Below, one piece after another: positions 49,215-61,117 of a stretch of DNA of 64,000 bases (position 1 is its first letter; every line of letters starts with the position of its first letter). The DNA lies in the NCBI GenBank assembly GCA_032718475.1, contig JAUCBJ010000759.1, forward strand, positions 29,493 to 93,492, given 5' to 3'. Under the pieces are notes generated by a model, which was given only the letters and a program-made list of their open reading frames with translations, searched no databases and was not told the origin of the DNA. A program made the position numbers and the translations under genes. Source of the DNA: Nemertoderma westbladi. Lineage: Eukaryota > Xenacoelomorpha > Nemertodermatida > Nemertodermatidae.

Positions 49215-51001
49215 ATGCGATATATTAATCGCTTGAATAATATTGTGAATATGCAGAAGAAAGGTTTGATTGCTACTGCTGGCGTAGTCTCGTTGTCATG
49301 GATACTGGTAGTAGGCGTTCCCGTCACAAATGTATTTTGCGAATCTGTTTGCGAAAATGACGTATTCTGCATAATTTACGGGACTTGCATTAATGCCGCT
49401 GTCGGCAACATAATCGGCATCCTACTGTCATTGGTATTAAGCAAAAAGTATATGGACTATACAGCTCAAACTGAAACTAAGCTGTTGAGAGCTGATAAAA
49501 TTAAAACCGTACCGGTATGTGATGATAAAGAGACACAAACAACGGATCCTACGGTTGCCATGGCACTGGCATTTAAAAGAATGAGAGAATATGCCGAACA
49601 AAATTATCGGAGAAATAAAAATTTAGAAAAGTCGATCATTACATTGAGAACGGAGAGCCGAAAGCTTGAATTCAGTCTGCTCAGTAAAACTCGACAACTG
49701 GAAATGTGGAAAGAGAAATGTTCCGCACTCAAAGAGGAAAGCGAGGATAGAGAAATTTCACAAGACGATAATTCCGAAGATAAATGTGATGATTTGGAAC
49801 CAGTTCGTGAGGAACAAAAATTAATAGGTGATGCGTATTGCGAGGCAGTTAATCCACTGCCACTCATACTACCGGTAGACCAAGCTGTAGATTTCACCAG
49901 AAATACAGAAGATACATTGAAGACACTTGCAGATGCAGATATAGAACCAAAGGAACGCGTTCAAGAACACATCGAGCAGATGAGTTATATTGTTTGCTTA
50001 GATCATGATAAAGAAGAGCAAGTAGATGACTCTAACAATAGAGTAGAATCAATTACCATTAATAGGGCAGACACAGAACCAAGTAAAGACCTTGAGTGTG
50101 CGATTAAGTTCAGTGTTATTCAAGATGTTATATGTTCTATTAGACTTTGCATTAAAGATCTGAGTAGCAAACAAATAAGAATTGAAAAAGATAGAGAAAT
50201 AATACTGGGACTTCAGGATAAACTCCTGAAAGTTGAGGAAAATTACGATAATTTATTGAAGGACAATTTTAAATTAAATTCGCAGTTATGTAGCTCAAAG
50301 GTTGGCGGGGTATTGCAGTCAGACAGCGATATGAATAGCGGTGTGAACAATACTGATTACCAAGGTGACACGTTAAACAAGTCACATCATGTTCTTGGCA
50401 CCTCACCGAATTGTGCCTCACCAAATGGTAACATACTGGAAAAAACAACACCTAATGACACAACACCTAATGACACAACACCACATGGTAGTAACACAGT
50501 GGATATAACAACACCTAATGACATTACACACAATGGTATAACATCGAATGAGAACATATCGAATGGAACATCACCTAATGGTAGCTCGCCCGATAAACGA
50601 TATGTCAACGTCATTGGAAACATACAAATAACTTCTAAAATCGAAAAAAGTGATTTGAAAGCACAGGATCAAGATAAAGTGGAAACGTTAGCTATTGAAC
50701 TTAAAGATACAACATTGGAGAATGAATTACAAAGTAAACTCGATAAAGATAAAAAAATTATTATATATTTAAACCAACGAATGCTAGAGAATGAAAGTGA
50801 ACATAAAACTTATTGCAATAATATGAATACTAAGATCCGTAATCTTGAAATGTTTTACAAAAGAATCGACGCAGATAAGGAACAGGAGTTGGAGGGAATG
50901 CGGGAGGCTTGTACGAGGTACAGAAATCTACAGCAGAAATATAAGTCGGCGTGTCTTATACTGAAAAATGAAATAGAATATGCTACTTCTTTTCTTATTG
51001 A
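49215..51001 (+). CDS. membrane coiled-coil RING-finger protein, exon 1
   Basis: First coding exon (595 full codons) of an 821-residue protein with further exons at 51661-51877 and 58254-58715. Start: ATG 49215; ATG 49251 is an alternative that removes 12 residues. Two hydrophobic segments at about residues 17-41 (GLIATAGVVSLSWILVVGVP) and 51-76 (VGNIIGILLSLVLS at the end) suggest two membrane passes with a short Cys-containing loop, leaving the bulk on one side, presumably cytosolic. The rest is hydrophilic: Lys/Glu-rich coiled coils at about residues 115-180 and 490-590, and a Thr/Asn/Pro low-complexity repeat (TPNDTTPND) at about 412-455. The exon ends GA with donor GTGAGT at 51002. An RNF26-like E3 ligase layout (membrane N terminus, C-terminal RING) is inferred. 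Confidence 0.8.
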
Positions 51002-51200
51002 GTGAGTATTTTGTTTATTTCAATTGAGCTAAGTATGACCTACTATATATACGACCATGACAGCTGCATTCTACCTACTAAATTTAGTAGGCACACGTTT
51101 TGAAAAAAATAAGTTCTTTATTTTTGAAGGTTTTTTACAATAAAAGTTTTCTAGAAAATTTGTTTATAATTCATTTCAATAGACAAGTATTATAAATTTT

Positions 51201-51305
51201 ATGCATGGATTTAATTAAATTAAATGCACGGATTTAATTAAATTAAATGCACGGATTTAATTAAATTAAATGCACGGATTTAATTAAATTAAATGCACGG
51301 ATTTG
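51201..51305. repeat. 23-bp tandem repeat, about 4.5 copies, in intron 1
   Basis: ATGCACGGATTTAATTAAAT plus TAA repeated. The TTTAATTAAATTAAA part is self-complementary. Confidence 0.95.
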
Positions 51306-51660
51306 CTCAAATCACGTGCAAACATTTTCTAATTCGATGCTCTTACGACATATGTAATAAAATTGAATAAATTCCAACAAAAACTTTTCACAATTTCTAT
51401 TTAACTTTTATTGTCGGGAAAAAGTAAAACCAAAGCAATCCTAGGGGTTATTTTTCCCTAGGGGAAAAATTTGATCAAAAAAGATTAGAATTATTAAATG
51501 TTTATAGAAAATATTTCTGACAAATTAATGTCACTGTCATTTGTTTTACTGCTTTATAAATTACATACATAACTTAAGCCTATTTGTTATTATTATATAT
51601 ATAAATCAATCTACTTTAAATTTATAGTCTTAATTAACATATTTATATTTATATTTATAG

Positions 51661-51877
51661 TTTAATACCTCCAGATAATAATGAAGCAGATACTCCAAAT
51701 GTAGGCGAGCAGAGGTTATTGAAAGAAACTTTGGAGACTGTCCGCGAGGGGATGGTGACGTATCAGACGAGAATAAACGAACTAGAAGAGGAAAACGAGA
51801 AAAATCTGTCGCATCTTGAACGGTGGAAAGATTCAACTATCTATATGAATAAAGAAATACTGGTACTTCAAAGACAG
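51661..51877 (+). CDS. membrane coiled-coil RING-finger protein, exon 2
   Basis: Acceptor TTTATAG ends at 51660. GA from exon 1 plus T makes Asp, and the frame continues LIPPDNNEADTPNVGEQRLL, then coiled coil (RINELEEENEKNLSHLERW) to LQRQ. The donor is GTGAAG at 51878. Both junctions keep phase with the flanking exons, and amino-acid character matches exon 1. Confidence 0.8.
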
Positions 51878-52010
51878 GTGAAGAATTATTTCACTATAAG
51901 ATAGCATTTGTAGTTTAACTTTAACGTAAAAACTTTCGAAAATCCGACGCATTTTGATTAATTTACTGTAATGTAATATGCCTATTCATATTTGTACACA
52001 TAAAACCCCT

Positions 52011-52097
52011 AGTTACTCTCGTGGCGTAGTGGTCAGATGGTTAAGGCGTTGGTTACATTACAGATAGGTTACGAGTTCGAATCCCTGTCGGGAAATT
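52011..52097 (+). tRNA. tRNA-like sequence (SINE head or tRNA pseudogene) in intron 2
   Basis: Box A TGGCGTAGTGG at 52022-52032 and box B AGTTCGAATCC near 52074. The text between resembles the D-arm of long-variable-arm tRNAs (GGTTAAGGCGTTGG). Acceptor pairing is only partial (CTCTCG with CGGGAA), and no clear anticodon stem forms. A tRNA-derived SINE is the likeliest reading. Confidence 0.5.
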
Positions 52098-54055
52098 TGC
52101 AATTTGGGGCACTTTATTTTCATTTGGTACAGATTTGTAAGCCAATGAGGTGCGTACAACATATCGAACGATGAGTTGGGCCAATCATAGGGCATAGAAC
52201 ATCTTATTGCTCCAATGTGAGGCCGTGGAATACTCTAGAAGGTTCTAGTGGATTCTATGTCCCAGATTTAGTATATAAAGGGCTGGTTTGCCTTCGGTTA
52301 TCACTTGTCACTAATCCATTCTTGTTACAACTGGCACAACCTACTTCTTAGTTAAATTGTTTCTTGTTGAAACTATTTGTAATCCTGTTTGATAAATCTT
52401 TGCTAAACTGTAAATACACTGCAAACTCCTGAACATGTTTTCCTTTGGTCCAACTTTGGGACAGCCAAACATCGGGAAGATGGCAGCCTAGACCGTTAGG
52501 CCGTCAGCAACGCAGGGAGAGGATGTCCACAACACGCTAAGCGCCCACATTAGATTTGACCGCGCACCCCCTTCGCCCTACGAAATACTCCAACTTGCCA
52601 TGCAGCGCCCGCTTCCGAGGAAGGTAAGACTTTGTTCGACGCCCTTGCCCGACGTAAGACCTATAGATCAGGGTAAGCGTGACGCCGTCCTGGATGCCGC
52701 AAAATTTAGGATCAAATAACTATATTCTAGGCAGAACCCCCCTTTGTCAGTCCTGCAAGTCCCTGGGTTACCTGTATACCTCACAGGTGCGAGCTATTGC
52801 CGTTCGTCAGTGCGCAAGTACATATTAGGTACGGACAGCATACGTTCCATAATTTAGTGATTTGTTAGTACTGACTGTTTGGTACCGGTTCGCTTTGTAG
52901 AATATACATTAGTACCCCCCCCCCCCCCTCCTGCCTGAAGTTAGTTATTTGATCAGGCAAGGAGTATTTCTGCTACCGGCACACCGCTTGGCCTAGGGAG
53001 GTTTTATTAATATCCTACCGCGCCTTGCCACGTACTGATAGGTATTTGCTGCTAACTACCGCAGCAACAAAGTTCTAGAATCAAATTTGTATACCAGATC
53101 AGCTAACGTACGGTAGCGATTAACCCCTATTTCTTATCTTACAACCAGAATCTGGTGTTTGTGCCGATCACGGGTGTAGTTACTAACACCGTGGTTGCCC
53201 AGTTGAGTTGTGGATAGGAAGGAGAGAGCTTTGACGTCATTTGTAAGTATAAAGTTCTACAAAACGCGACTAGCTTATTTTAGTAGCTAGCGCACGGTAT
53301 CGTTTCAGTCAGAGAATTACTAAAACCTAGTGAAAAGATATACACCAAAATTGTTTTATTGTAACACACCCACACACACACGCCCTAAAACACATTTACC
53401 CTTAGAGTTCTACTAGTTATAGCGCACTTTAGGTTACTTTTAGGCAGAATTTATCTGTAATTTACTATTCGTATTTGTAAAATTAGGATCAGATATTTAG
53501 TTACGGCAAGAGAGTATTTCATTTTCGTTATTAAACTGTTGTTTTCTGCTCAGCAGTATTGTTACATTAGGCACGACCCTCTTTAGACTGATTTAGGACT
53601 GAATCAGTATTGTTACACTAGGGCTGTAACCCACCTAGCTCGTATATAAACCATATAAATCACACCGCGGCAAGTTACGGTATTTAGGACTGTTAGCGAT
53701 AGTTAGGATTCGCTGCGCGGGGATAGTTTTCCCGTGAGTTTGGTCTCTTACTGTAACTGTACATCTGCCATACCGGTTAGAGGACAGGTTTCCTTTTGTC
53801 TAGTTCGTAGGCATTAGACCCGCTCACGTACATAGAATAGACACCAGGCTCTGCTCCTCGCCAGTAGTAGTTTGTGTATTGTATCTGTTTGTTTAGATAT
53901 CCTGGACTGGGATTTGTTGTCAGATACTGTACGAGCCCTTTTCATTACTAGAGTCTCACAGTAAGATACATCGTTACTAGGATCTGGTAAGCGGTATACT
54001 ACTGGACTTTACGGTTAGAGATATTCTATAGCTTCATATTAGTAGACTTGTAGGC
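52098..54055. other. intron 2, mixed-composition unclassified sequence
   Basis: Less A+T-rich than the neighbouring intron. Promoter-like words include TATATAAAGG (about 52272) and TATAAAG (about 53248), plus a run of C at about 52915-52928. A retroelement LTR or leader is possible. I see no paired LTRs, no target duplication and no long reading frame. Confidence 0.35.
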
Positions 54056-54490
54056 TAACAGATAAACTCAATGTAACTAAAATACAAGGAAATCTAACAG
54101 ATAAACTCAATGTACCTAAAATACAAGGAAATCTAACAAATAAACTCAATGTAACTAAAATACAAGGAAATCTAACAGATAAACTCAATGTAACTAAAAT
54201 ACAAGTAAATCTAACAGATAAACTCAATGTAACTAAAATACAAGTAAATCTAACAGATAAACTCAATGTAACTAAAATACAAGTAAATCTAACAGATAAA
54301 CTCAATGTAACTAAAATACAAGTAAATCTAACAGATAAACTCAATGTAACTAAAATACAAGTAAATCTAACAGATAAACTCAATGTAACTAAAATACAAG
54401 TAAATCTAACAGATAAACTCAATGTAACTAAAATACAAGTAAATCTAACAGATAAACTCAAAGTAACTAAAATACAAGTAACAATAAGTA
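54056..54490. repeat. 39-bp tandem repeat, about 11 copies
   Basis: CTAACAGATAAACTCAATGT followed by AACTAAAATACAAG and AAAT, period exactly 39 bp. The left copies have CAAGGAAAT and later ones CAAGTAAAT. It lies directly before the 21-bp array. Confidence 0.95.
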
Positions 54491-54509
54491 GCAATACAAG
54501 TAATAATAT

Positions 54510-57500
54510 CACCGTTGCGGACGTGTTGGTCACCATTACGTACGTGTTGGTCACCGTTGCGGACGTGTTGGTCACCATTACGTACGTGTTGGTCACCGTT
54601 TTGGACGTGTTGGTCACCGTTTGGTACGTGTTTGTCACCGTTTCGTATGTGTTGGTCACCGTTACGTACGTGTTGGTCACCGTTGCGGACGTGTTGGTCA
54701 CCATTACGTACGTGTTGGTCACCGTTTTGGACGTGTTGGTCACCGTTTGGTACGTGTTTGTCACCGTTTCGTATGTGTTGGTCACCGTTACGTACGTGTT
54801 GGTCACCGTTGCGGACGTGTTGGTCACCATTACGTACGTGTTGGTCACCGTTTTGGACGTGTTGGTCACCGTTTGGTACGTGTTGGTCACCGTTTCGTAC
54901 GTGTTGGTCACCGTTTCGTACGTGTTGGTCACAGTTTGGTACGTGTTGGTCACCGTTATGTAGGTGTTGGTCACCGTTTCGGACGTGTTGGTCACCGTTT
55001 CGTACGTGTTGGTCACCGTTTGGTACGTGTTGGTCACCGTTTGGTACGTGTTGGTTACGGTTTGGTACGTGTTGGTCTCCGCTTCGTACGTGTTGGTCAC
55101 CGTTTCGTACGTGTTGGTCACCGTTTGGTACGTGTTGGTCACCGTTACGTACGTGTTGGTCACCGTTTTGTACGTGTTGGTCACCGTTTCGTACGTGTTG
55201 GTCACCGTTTCGGTACATGTTGGTCACCGTTTCGTACATGTTTGTCATCGTTTCGTACGTGTTAGTCACCGTTACGTACATGTTGGTCACCGTTTCGGTA
55301 CATGTTGGTCACCGTTTCGTACATGTTGGTCACCGTTTCGTACGTGTTGGTCACCGTTACGTACGTGTTGGTCACCGTTTCGTACGTGTTGGTCACCGTT
55401 ACGTACGTGTTGGTCACCGTTTCGGACGTGTTGGTCACCGTTACATATGTATTGGTCACCGTTACGTACGTGTTGGTCACCGTTACGTACGTGTTGGTCA
55501 CCGTTTCGGACGTGTTGGTCACCGTTACGTACGTGTTGGTCACCGTTTCGTACATGTTCGTCACCGTTTCGTACATGTTGGTCACCGTTACGTACGTGTT
55601 GGTCACCGTTACGTACGTGTTGGTCACCGTTTCGTACGTGGTGTTGGTCACCGTTATGTACGTGTTGGTCACCGTTTCGGACGTGTTGTTGGTCACCGTT
55701 ACGTACGTGTTGTTCACCGTTTGGTACGTTTTGGTCACCGTTACGTACGTGTTGGTCACCGTTTGGTACGTGTTGGTCACCGTTTAGTACGTGTTGGTCA
55801 CCGTTTGGTACGTGTTGGTCACCGTTTGGTACGTGTTGGTCACCGTTTCGTACGTGTTGGTCACCGTTACGGACGTGTTGGTCACCGTTTTGGACGTGTT
55901 GGTCACCGTTACATACGTATTGGTCACCGTTACGTACGTGTTGGTCACCGTTACGTACGTGTTGGTCACCGTTTCGGACGTGTTGGTCACCGTTACGTAC
56001 GTGTTGGTCACCGTTTCGTACATGTTGGTCACCGTTTCGTACATGTTGGTCACCGTTACGTAGGTGTTGGTCACCGTTACGTACGTGTTGGTCACCGTTA
56101 CGTACGTGTTGGTCACCGTTACGTACGTGTTGGTCACCGTTTTGGACGTGTTGGTCACCGTTACATACGCATTGGTCACCGTTACGTACGTGTTGGTCAC
56201 CGTTACGTACGTGTTGGTCACCGTTTCGGACGTGTTGGTCACCGTTACGTACGTGTTGGTCACCGTTTCGTACATGTTGGTCACCGTTTCGTACATGTTG
56301 GTCACCGTTACGTACGTGTTGGTCGCCGTTACGTACGTGTTGGTCACCGTTTCGTACGTGTTGTTGGTCACCGTTACGTACGTGTTGGTCACCGTTTCGG
56401 ACGTGTTGGTCATCGTTACGTACGTGTTGGTCACCGTTTCGTACATGTTGGTACCGTTTCGTATGTGTTGGTCACCGTTACGTACGTGTTGATCACCGTT
56501 GCGGACGTGTTGGTCACCATTACGTACGTGTTGGTCATCGTTACGTACGTGTTGGTCACCGTTTCGTACATGTTGGTACCGTTTCGTACGTGTTGGTCAC
56601 CGTTACGTACGTGTTGGTCACCGTTTCGGACGTGTTGGTCACCGTTACGTACGTGTTGGTCACCGTTTCGGACGTGTTGGTCACCGTTACGTACGTGTTG
56701 GTCACCGTTTCGTACATGTTGGTCACCGTTTCGTACATGTTGGTCACCGTTACGTACGTGTCGGTCACCGTTACGTACGTGTTGGTCACCGTTTCGTATG
56801 TGTTGTTGGTCACCGTTACGTACGTGTTGGTCACCGTTTCGGACGTGTTGGTCATCGTTACGTACGTGTTGGTCACCGTTTCGTACATGTTGGTACCGTT
56901 TCGTATGTGTTGGTCACCGTTACGTACGTGTTGGTCACCGTTGCGGACGTGTTGGTCACCATTACGTACGTGTTGGTCATCGTTACGTACGTGTTGGTCA
57001 CCGTTTCGTACATGTTGGTACCGTTTCGTACGTGTTGGTCACCGTTTGGTACGTGTTGGTCTCCGTTTCGTACGTGTTGGTCACCTTTTCGTACGTGTTG
57101 GTCACCGTTTGGTACGTGTTGGTCACCGTTACGTACGTGTTGGTCACCGTTTGGTACGTGTTGGTCACCGTTTGGTACGTGTTGGTCACCGTTTGGTACG
57201 TGTTGGTCACCGTTTGGTACGTGTTGGTCACCGTTTCGGACGTGTTGTTGGTCACCGTTATGTACGTGTTGGTCACCGTTTCGGACGTGTTGTTGGTCAC
57301 CGTTACGTACGTGTTGTTCACCGTTTGGTACGTGTTGGTCACCGTTACGTACGTGTTGGTCACCGTTATGTACGTGTTGGTCACCGTTTCGGACGTGTTG
57401 TTGGTCACCGTTACGTACGTGTTGGTCACCGTTTCGGTACATGTTGGTCACCGTTTCGTACATGTTGGTCACCGTTTCGTACGTGTTGGTCACCGTTACG

Positions 57501-58125
57501 TACGTGTTGGTCACCGTTATGTACGTGTTGGTCACCGTTTCGGACGTGTTGTTGGTCACCGTTACGTACGTGTTGTTCACCGTTTGGTACGTGTTGGTCA
57601 CCGTTACGTACGTGTTGGTCACCGTTTGGTACGTGTTGGTCACCGTTTGGTACGTGTTGGTCACCGTTTGGTACGTGTTGGTCACCGTTTGGTACATGTT
57701 GGTCACCGTTACGTACGTGTTGGTCACCGTTTCGTACGTGTTGGTCACCGTTACGTACGTGTTGGTCACCGTTTTGGACGTGTTGGTCACCGTTACGTAC
57801 GTGTTGGTCACCGTTACGTACGTGTTGGTCACCGTTTCGGACGTGTTGGTCACCGTTACGTACGTGTTGGTCACCGTTTCGTACATGTTGGTCACCGTTT
57901 CGTACATGTTGGTCACCGTTACGTACGTGTTGGTCACCGTTTCGTACGTGTTGGTCACCGTTACGTACGTGTTGGTCACCGTTTTGGACGTGTTGTTGGT
58001 CACCGTTATGTACGTGTTGGTCACCGTTTGGTACGTGTTGGTCACCGTTTCGTACGTGTTGGTCACCGTTATGTTTGTGTTGGTCACCGTTATGTACTTA
58101 TGGGTCACCGTTTCCTACACATGTA
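54510..58125. repeat. 21-bp minisatellite, about 172 copies, in intron 2 of the RING gene
   Basis: Unit GTTACGTACGTGTTGGTCAC plus C. The six variable bases take a few set forms (TACGTACGTG, TTCGTACGTG, TTTGGTACGTG, TTCGGACGTG, TTCGTACATG), while GTTGGTCACCG is almost fixed. Length variants are mostly +3 (TGTTGTTGG), with some +1 (TTTCGGTACATG) and -1 (GTTGGTACCG). The unit is divisible by three and lacks stops in several frames on both strands, so frames over 1,000 codons appear; the +1/-1 variants change frame without consequence, which argues against coding. Confidence 0.97.
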
Positions 58126-58253
58126 TTCTTGAAACAGCGTGTAGCTGCCAACGGAATTGTTAGACCATCAGACGCCTATCCTGGAGGATACAAGTTGATC
58201 TCACATTGAAGTAAATACAAAATTAATATTAATATTTGTAACAATATATTTAG

Positions 58254-58715
58254 GTAAAGAAATTGGAGGAGCAACGTGATTGGGATAGAAAACAACTGGA
58301 TGTAATTCCCGAGTCTGAGCTTGCCCTAGATAGGGAATGGAGAGATAAATTACTCAAAGACAACTTCGAGCTCAATCAGCGCAGTCGGAGCCTACAAAAG
58401 AAATCGAATAAACTTGAAGATGTTGTCACCGACCTGCAGAAAGAAAACAATAGGATGAAACGACTTAGTCTGCAGTTCGAACTACAGGCAAACGCATCGA
58501 GGCCCAGTCGAGAGATGAAGTCAGCGCTGCAACAATTGGAAGATAGATTCTGTATAATCTGCTGGGATCGCCAGAAGTCAACTGTCGTTATTCCCTGTCG
58601 GCACATTTGTATGTGCCGACAATGTGCAGACATTATGATGAAGGACAAGAGGGAAACGAAAATGTGTCCAGTATGTAGAGAACCTTTCAGGAATATTGCA
58701 AATGTTTTTTTATAA
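58254..58715 (+). CDS. membrane coiled-coil RING-finger protein, last exon (C3HC4 RING)
   Basis: Acceptor ATATTTAG ends at 58253. The frame continues from LQRQ as VKKLEEQRDWDRKQL without a phase break. A coiled coil follows (to about QFELQANAS), then a C-terminal RING: FCIICWDRQKSTVVIPCRHI, MCRQC, and KMCPVCREPF. That gives C-x2-C-x11-C-x-H-x3-C-x2-C-x14-C-x2-C, with all eight zinc ligands present. It ends IANVFL and TAA at 58713-58715. RINGs at the extreme C terminus with a final hydrophobic Val-x-Leu are typical of RNF26- and IAP-like E3 ligases, so ubiquitin transfer from a membrane is the likely activity. The substrate is unknown. Confidence 0.87.
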   Translation, partial: VKKLEEQRDWDRKQLDVIPESELALDREWRDKLLKDNFELNQRSRSLQKKSNKLEDVVTDLQKENNRMKRLSLQFELQANASRPSREMKSALQQLEDRFCIICWDRQKSTVVIPCRHICMCRQCADIMMKDKRETKMCPVCREPFRNIANVFL

Positions 58716-59225
58716 ATATTAATTAAAATTATTGTAGATATTTTAATTAATTTATAACACTGCGACTGAAATGAACATTATATAGCAGAATCGCAACTTT
58801 ATATATATTATATATATATATATATATCCCTTATATATATAATATACTAGATGTATAACTTTTTTTGTGGTTCTTTGGCTACAAATATACAATATATGTA
58901 TAATGGCACCTTATGCTGCTCGCATTCTATATTGTATTTAGAAAAACCACTTTCAGTTAAAATTACATTTCCATGATGATTGGGTTAATGTACTGTACCT
59001 AAAAGCGAAATACATTACCGTATAATACTGAGCAGGTATCGATGCCATACAGTATTACTTGTTATATGAAGTACTGTATATAGGTAGGGTGAGTGAGGTG
59101 AGTGAGGGAGACTTGAACCCCAAAAGTTATAATCGCTCTAAAGAACAGATAAATAAATTTTTCAATGCCGTTTTAACTTTTTCACATTACATTTATGATT
59201 GCTATCATTATGTCAGAGTTTGAGA
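58716..59225. other. 3' flank of the RING gene, A+T-rich
   Basis: TA-rich palindromic stretch at about 58797-58850. The inverted copy of the small CTCACTCACC repeat lies at about 59085-59125. Confidence 0.5.
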
Positions 59226-60022
59226 ACTTCAAGAACGCAGAAGTAGTAGATATCCGGCAACTACAGTCACAGACACCGACTTCGCGGATGACATCGCCCT
59301 GCACTCTAATACGCTAGCAGATGCACAGGTTCTACTGAATAAAGTGGAGAGGGCTGCTAAGGAGGTTGGATTGCATATAAATGCTACCAAGACGGAATTC
59401 ATGACTTTTAATGTTGATGGAAACTTGACAACCATTGATAATAATCAACTAAGAAAGGTTGACGACTTCCAGTACCTAGGATCATGGATAGAGAGTAGCA
59501 AAAAGGACATAGAAGTTAGGAAAGCAAAGGCTTGGGTAGCTCTATCAAAAATGGATACCATCTGGAAATCAGATCTCCCCAGGCACCTGAAGACTAAGTT
59601 ATTTCGAGCAACAGTGGAAAATGTATTTTTATACGGGGGTGAGACCTGGACACTGACTAAATCACTTGAACAACGAATTGATGGTTGCTACACAAGACTA
59701 CTAAGGGCAGCCCTAAACATCAGCTGGAGACAACACATGACAAATGCCGAGCTTTATGGTACAATACCACCTGTATCAACCACCCTCCGTGAACGCAGAT
59801 TAAGATTCAGTGGGCACTGCTGACGAAGTAAAGACGAGGTCATACCAGATCTACTTTTCTGGCAACCAACTCATGGAAAGCGTAGTCGTGGACGACCGGC
59901 CATAACATATATAGATCAACTTTAAAGGGATACTGAACTTGGGAGAAACGAAATTGCGACAACTATGGAGAATCGGGAAGACTGGAAGGATCTAATTTCC
60001 ACTGTCTGAGATCGCTCGACTT
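59226..60022 (+). mobile_element. non-LTR family II 3' fragment
   Basis: Matches the end of the family II frame from the RSSRYPATTVTDTDFADDIA region. An in-frame TGA at 59821-59823 replaces the Trp codon in the SGHCWRSKDE region, and a further stop (TAA, about 59923) follows. It ends CGCTCGACTTAG, the same stop-in-tail arrangement as the 47-kb copy. 5'-truncated, dead. Confidence 0.9.
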
Positions 60023-60029
60023 AGTACAG

Positions 60030-61117
60030 TAACTAGGATCGGCATGCTGCATTGCAGCTGCATTTTAAAGAATGCTGTGTCGGCTTATCGACAAAATTGC
60101 ACCGCCACAACTCCCTATCACCCATGACATTTGCTAGATCATCCGCAACTTCAAGGCCAGTGTCCCTTGAGATGCGTCTCAATAAAGTCATGGGCTGTCC
60201 ACCATGCTTATTCACTCCATGAGGCTGCCAAGGTACAAGATTATGCACTGGCTGGTCCTCACGGCGAAAGCAATGTCCTGCAAAGCGGAGGCGATTTTGT
60301 TCTAGTGTCAAGCTTGGGGGAACCAATGAGACACCTCCAATGTTATATAGTGTCTGGTTGGAGATGTGTGCATTGTACTTGACACAACGAACCCGGCGTA
60401 GCATTCTTGTGAATGTGCCATCCAGAGATTTGGTGTCCTCAGCAGTTAGAGCCCAGCATGGACTCCCATAGAGGAGTACTGGAACTACTGCTGCTCTAAA
60501 TAATCGGACCTTAAGTTTCCGATTAATTCTCGGTGACTTCCAAATCCTGGAAAGCATATTCAACGCTGCCCATGCCTTTCCCTTACGTATTCGAAGGTCC
60601 TCACCTGACTTCCAGATCCATGATCCCAGGTAACAGAAGACATCCACATGCTCAAGCATACCATCTTTTGAGCTTATGCTCATCCGATCAGAGACTTGCT
60701 GAGGACTTTCAAAGTTAACTGTCAAAATTTTGTCTTTCTGGAGTTAATAAAAAGACCAACACCAGAAGCAGCATGTTCTAATGAGCTGAGGAGCCGTTGG
60801 GCTCCCTCTAGTGATTCTGAGAGTACTCCTAAGTCATCAGCAAAGTCTAGATCAGTTAGGTACTTGGCAGGATTTCCTCGACTTCTGGAGCCAGTAGGTG
60901 GAGTTATCATCACCCCAGCATCAATATGATGATCTAAGGACATGCGTAGAACATAGTCAACCACAATAATGAACAAGAATGGTGCAAGTGTGTCTCTCTG
61001 GAGGACGCCCCATAACACTTCAAATGGTTCTGTGTCACCGTCAACAGTAGACACAAATGTTGTCGAACCATCGTATACTGATCTGATTGCTGCAATAATT
61101 TCATCAGGAATCCCATG
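60030..61117 (-). mobile_element. non-LTR family I fragment, tail-to-tail with family II
   Basis: On the minus strand it starts at about 61117 (YGIPDEIIAAIRSVYDG region), reads GVLQRDTLAPF (Gly to Arg in the usual GVLQGDT), LDFADDLG, a one-base loss at about 60722, and then the rest of the frame to the 3' end CCGATCCTAG at 60030. Only about eight bases separate its tail from that of the family II copy. Confidence 0.9.

Noticed and set aside
52098-54055. LTR retrotransposon in intron 2
   Set aside because: TATA-like words are suggestive, but I found no paired terminal repeats, target duplication or coding sequence.
54515-58209. Open frames of 1,205 and 1,081 codons on the plus strand and several of 140-550 codons on both strands
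   Set aside because: Produced by the 21-bp minisatellite (divisible by three, stop-free). Units with +1 and -1 lengths change the frame freely, so no reading frame is maintained.
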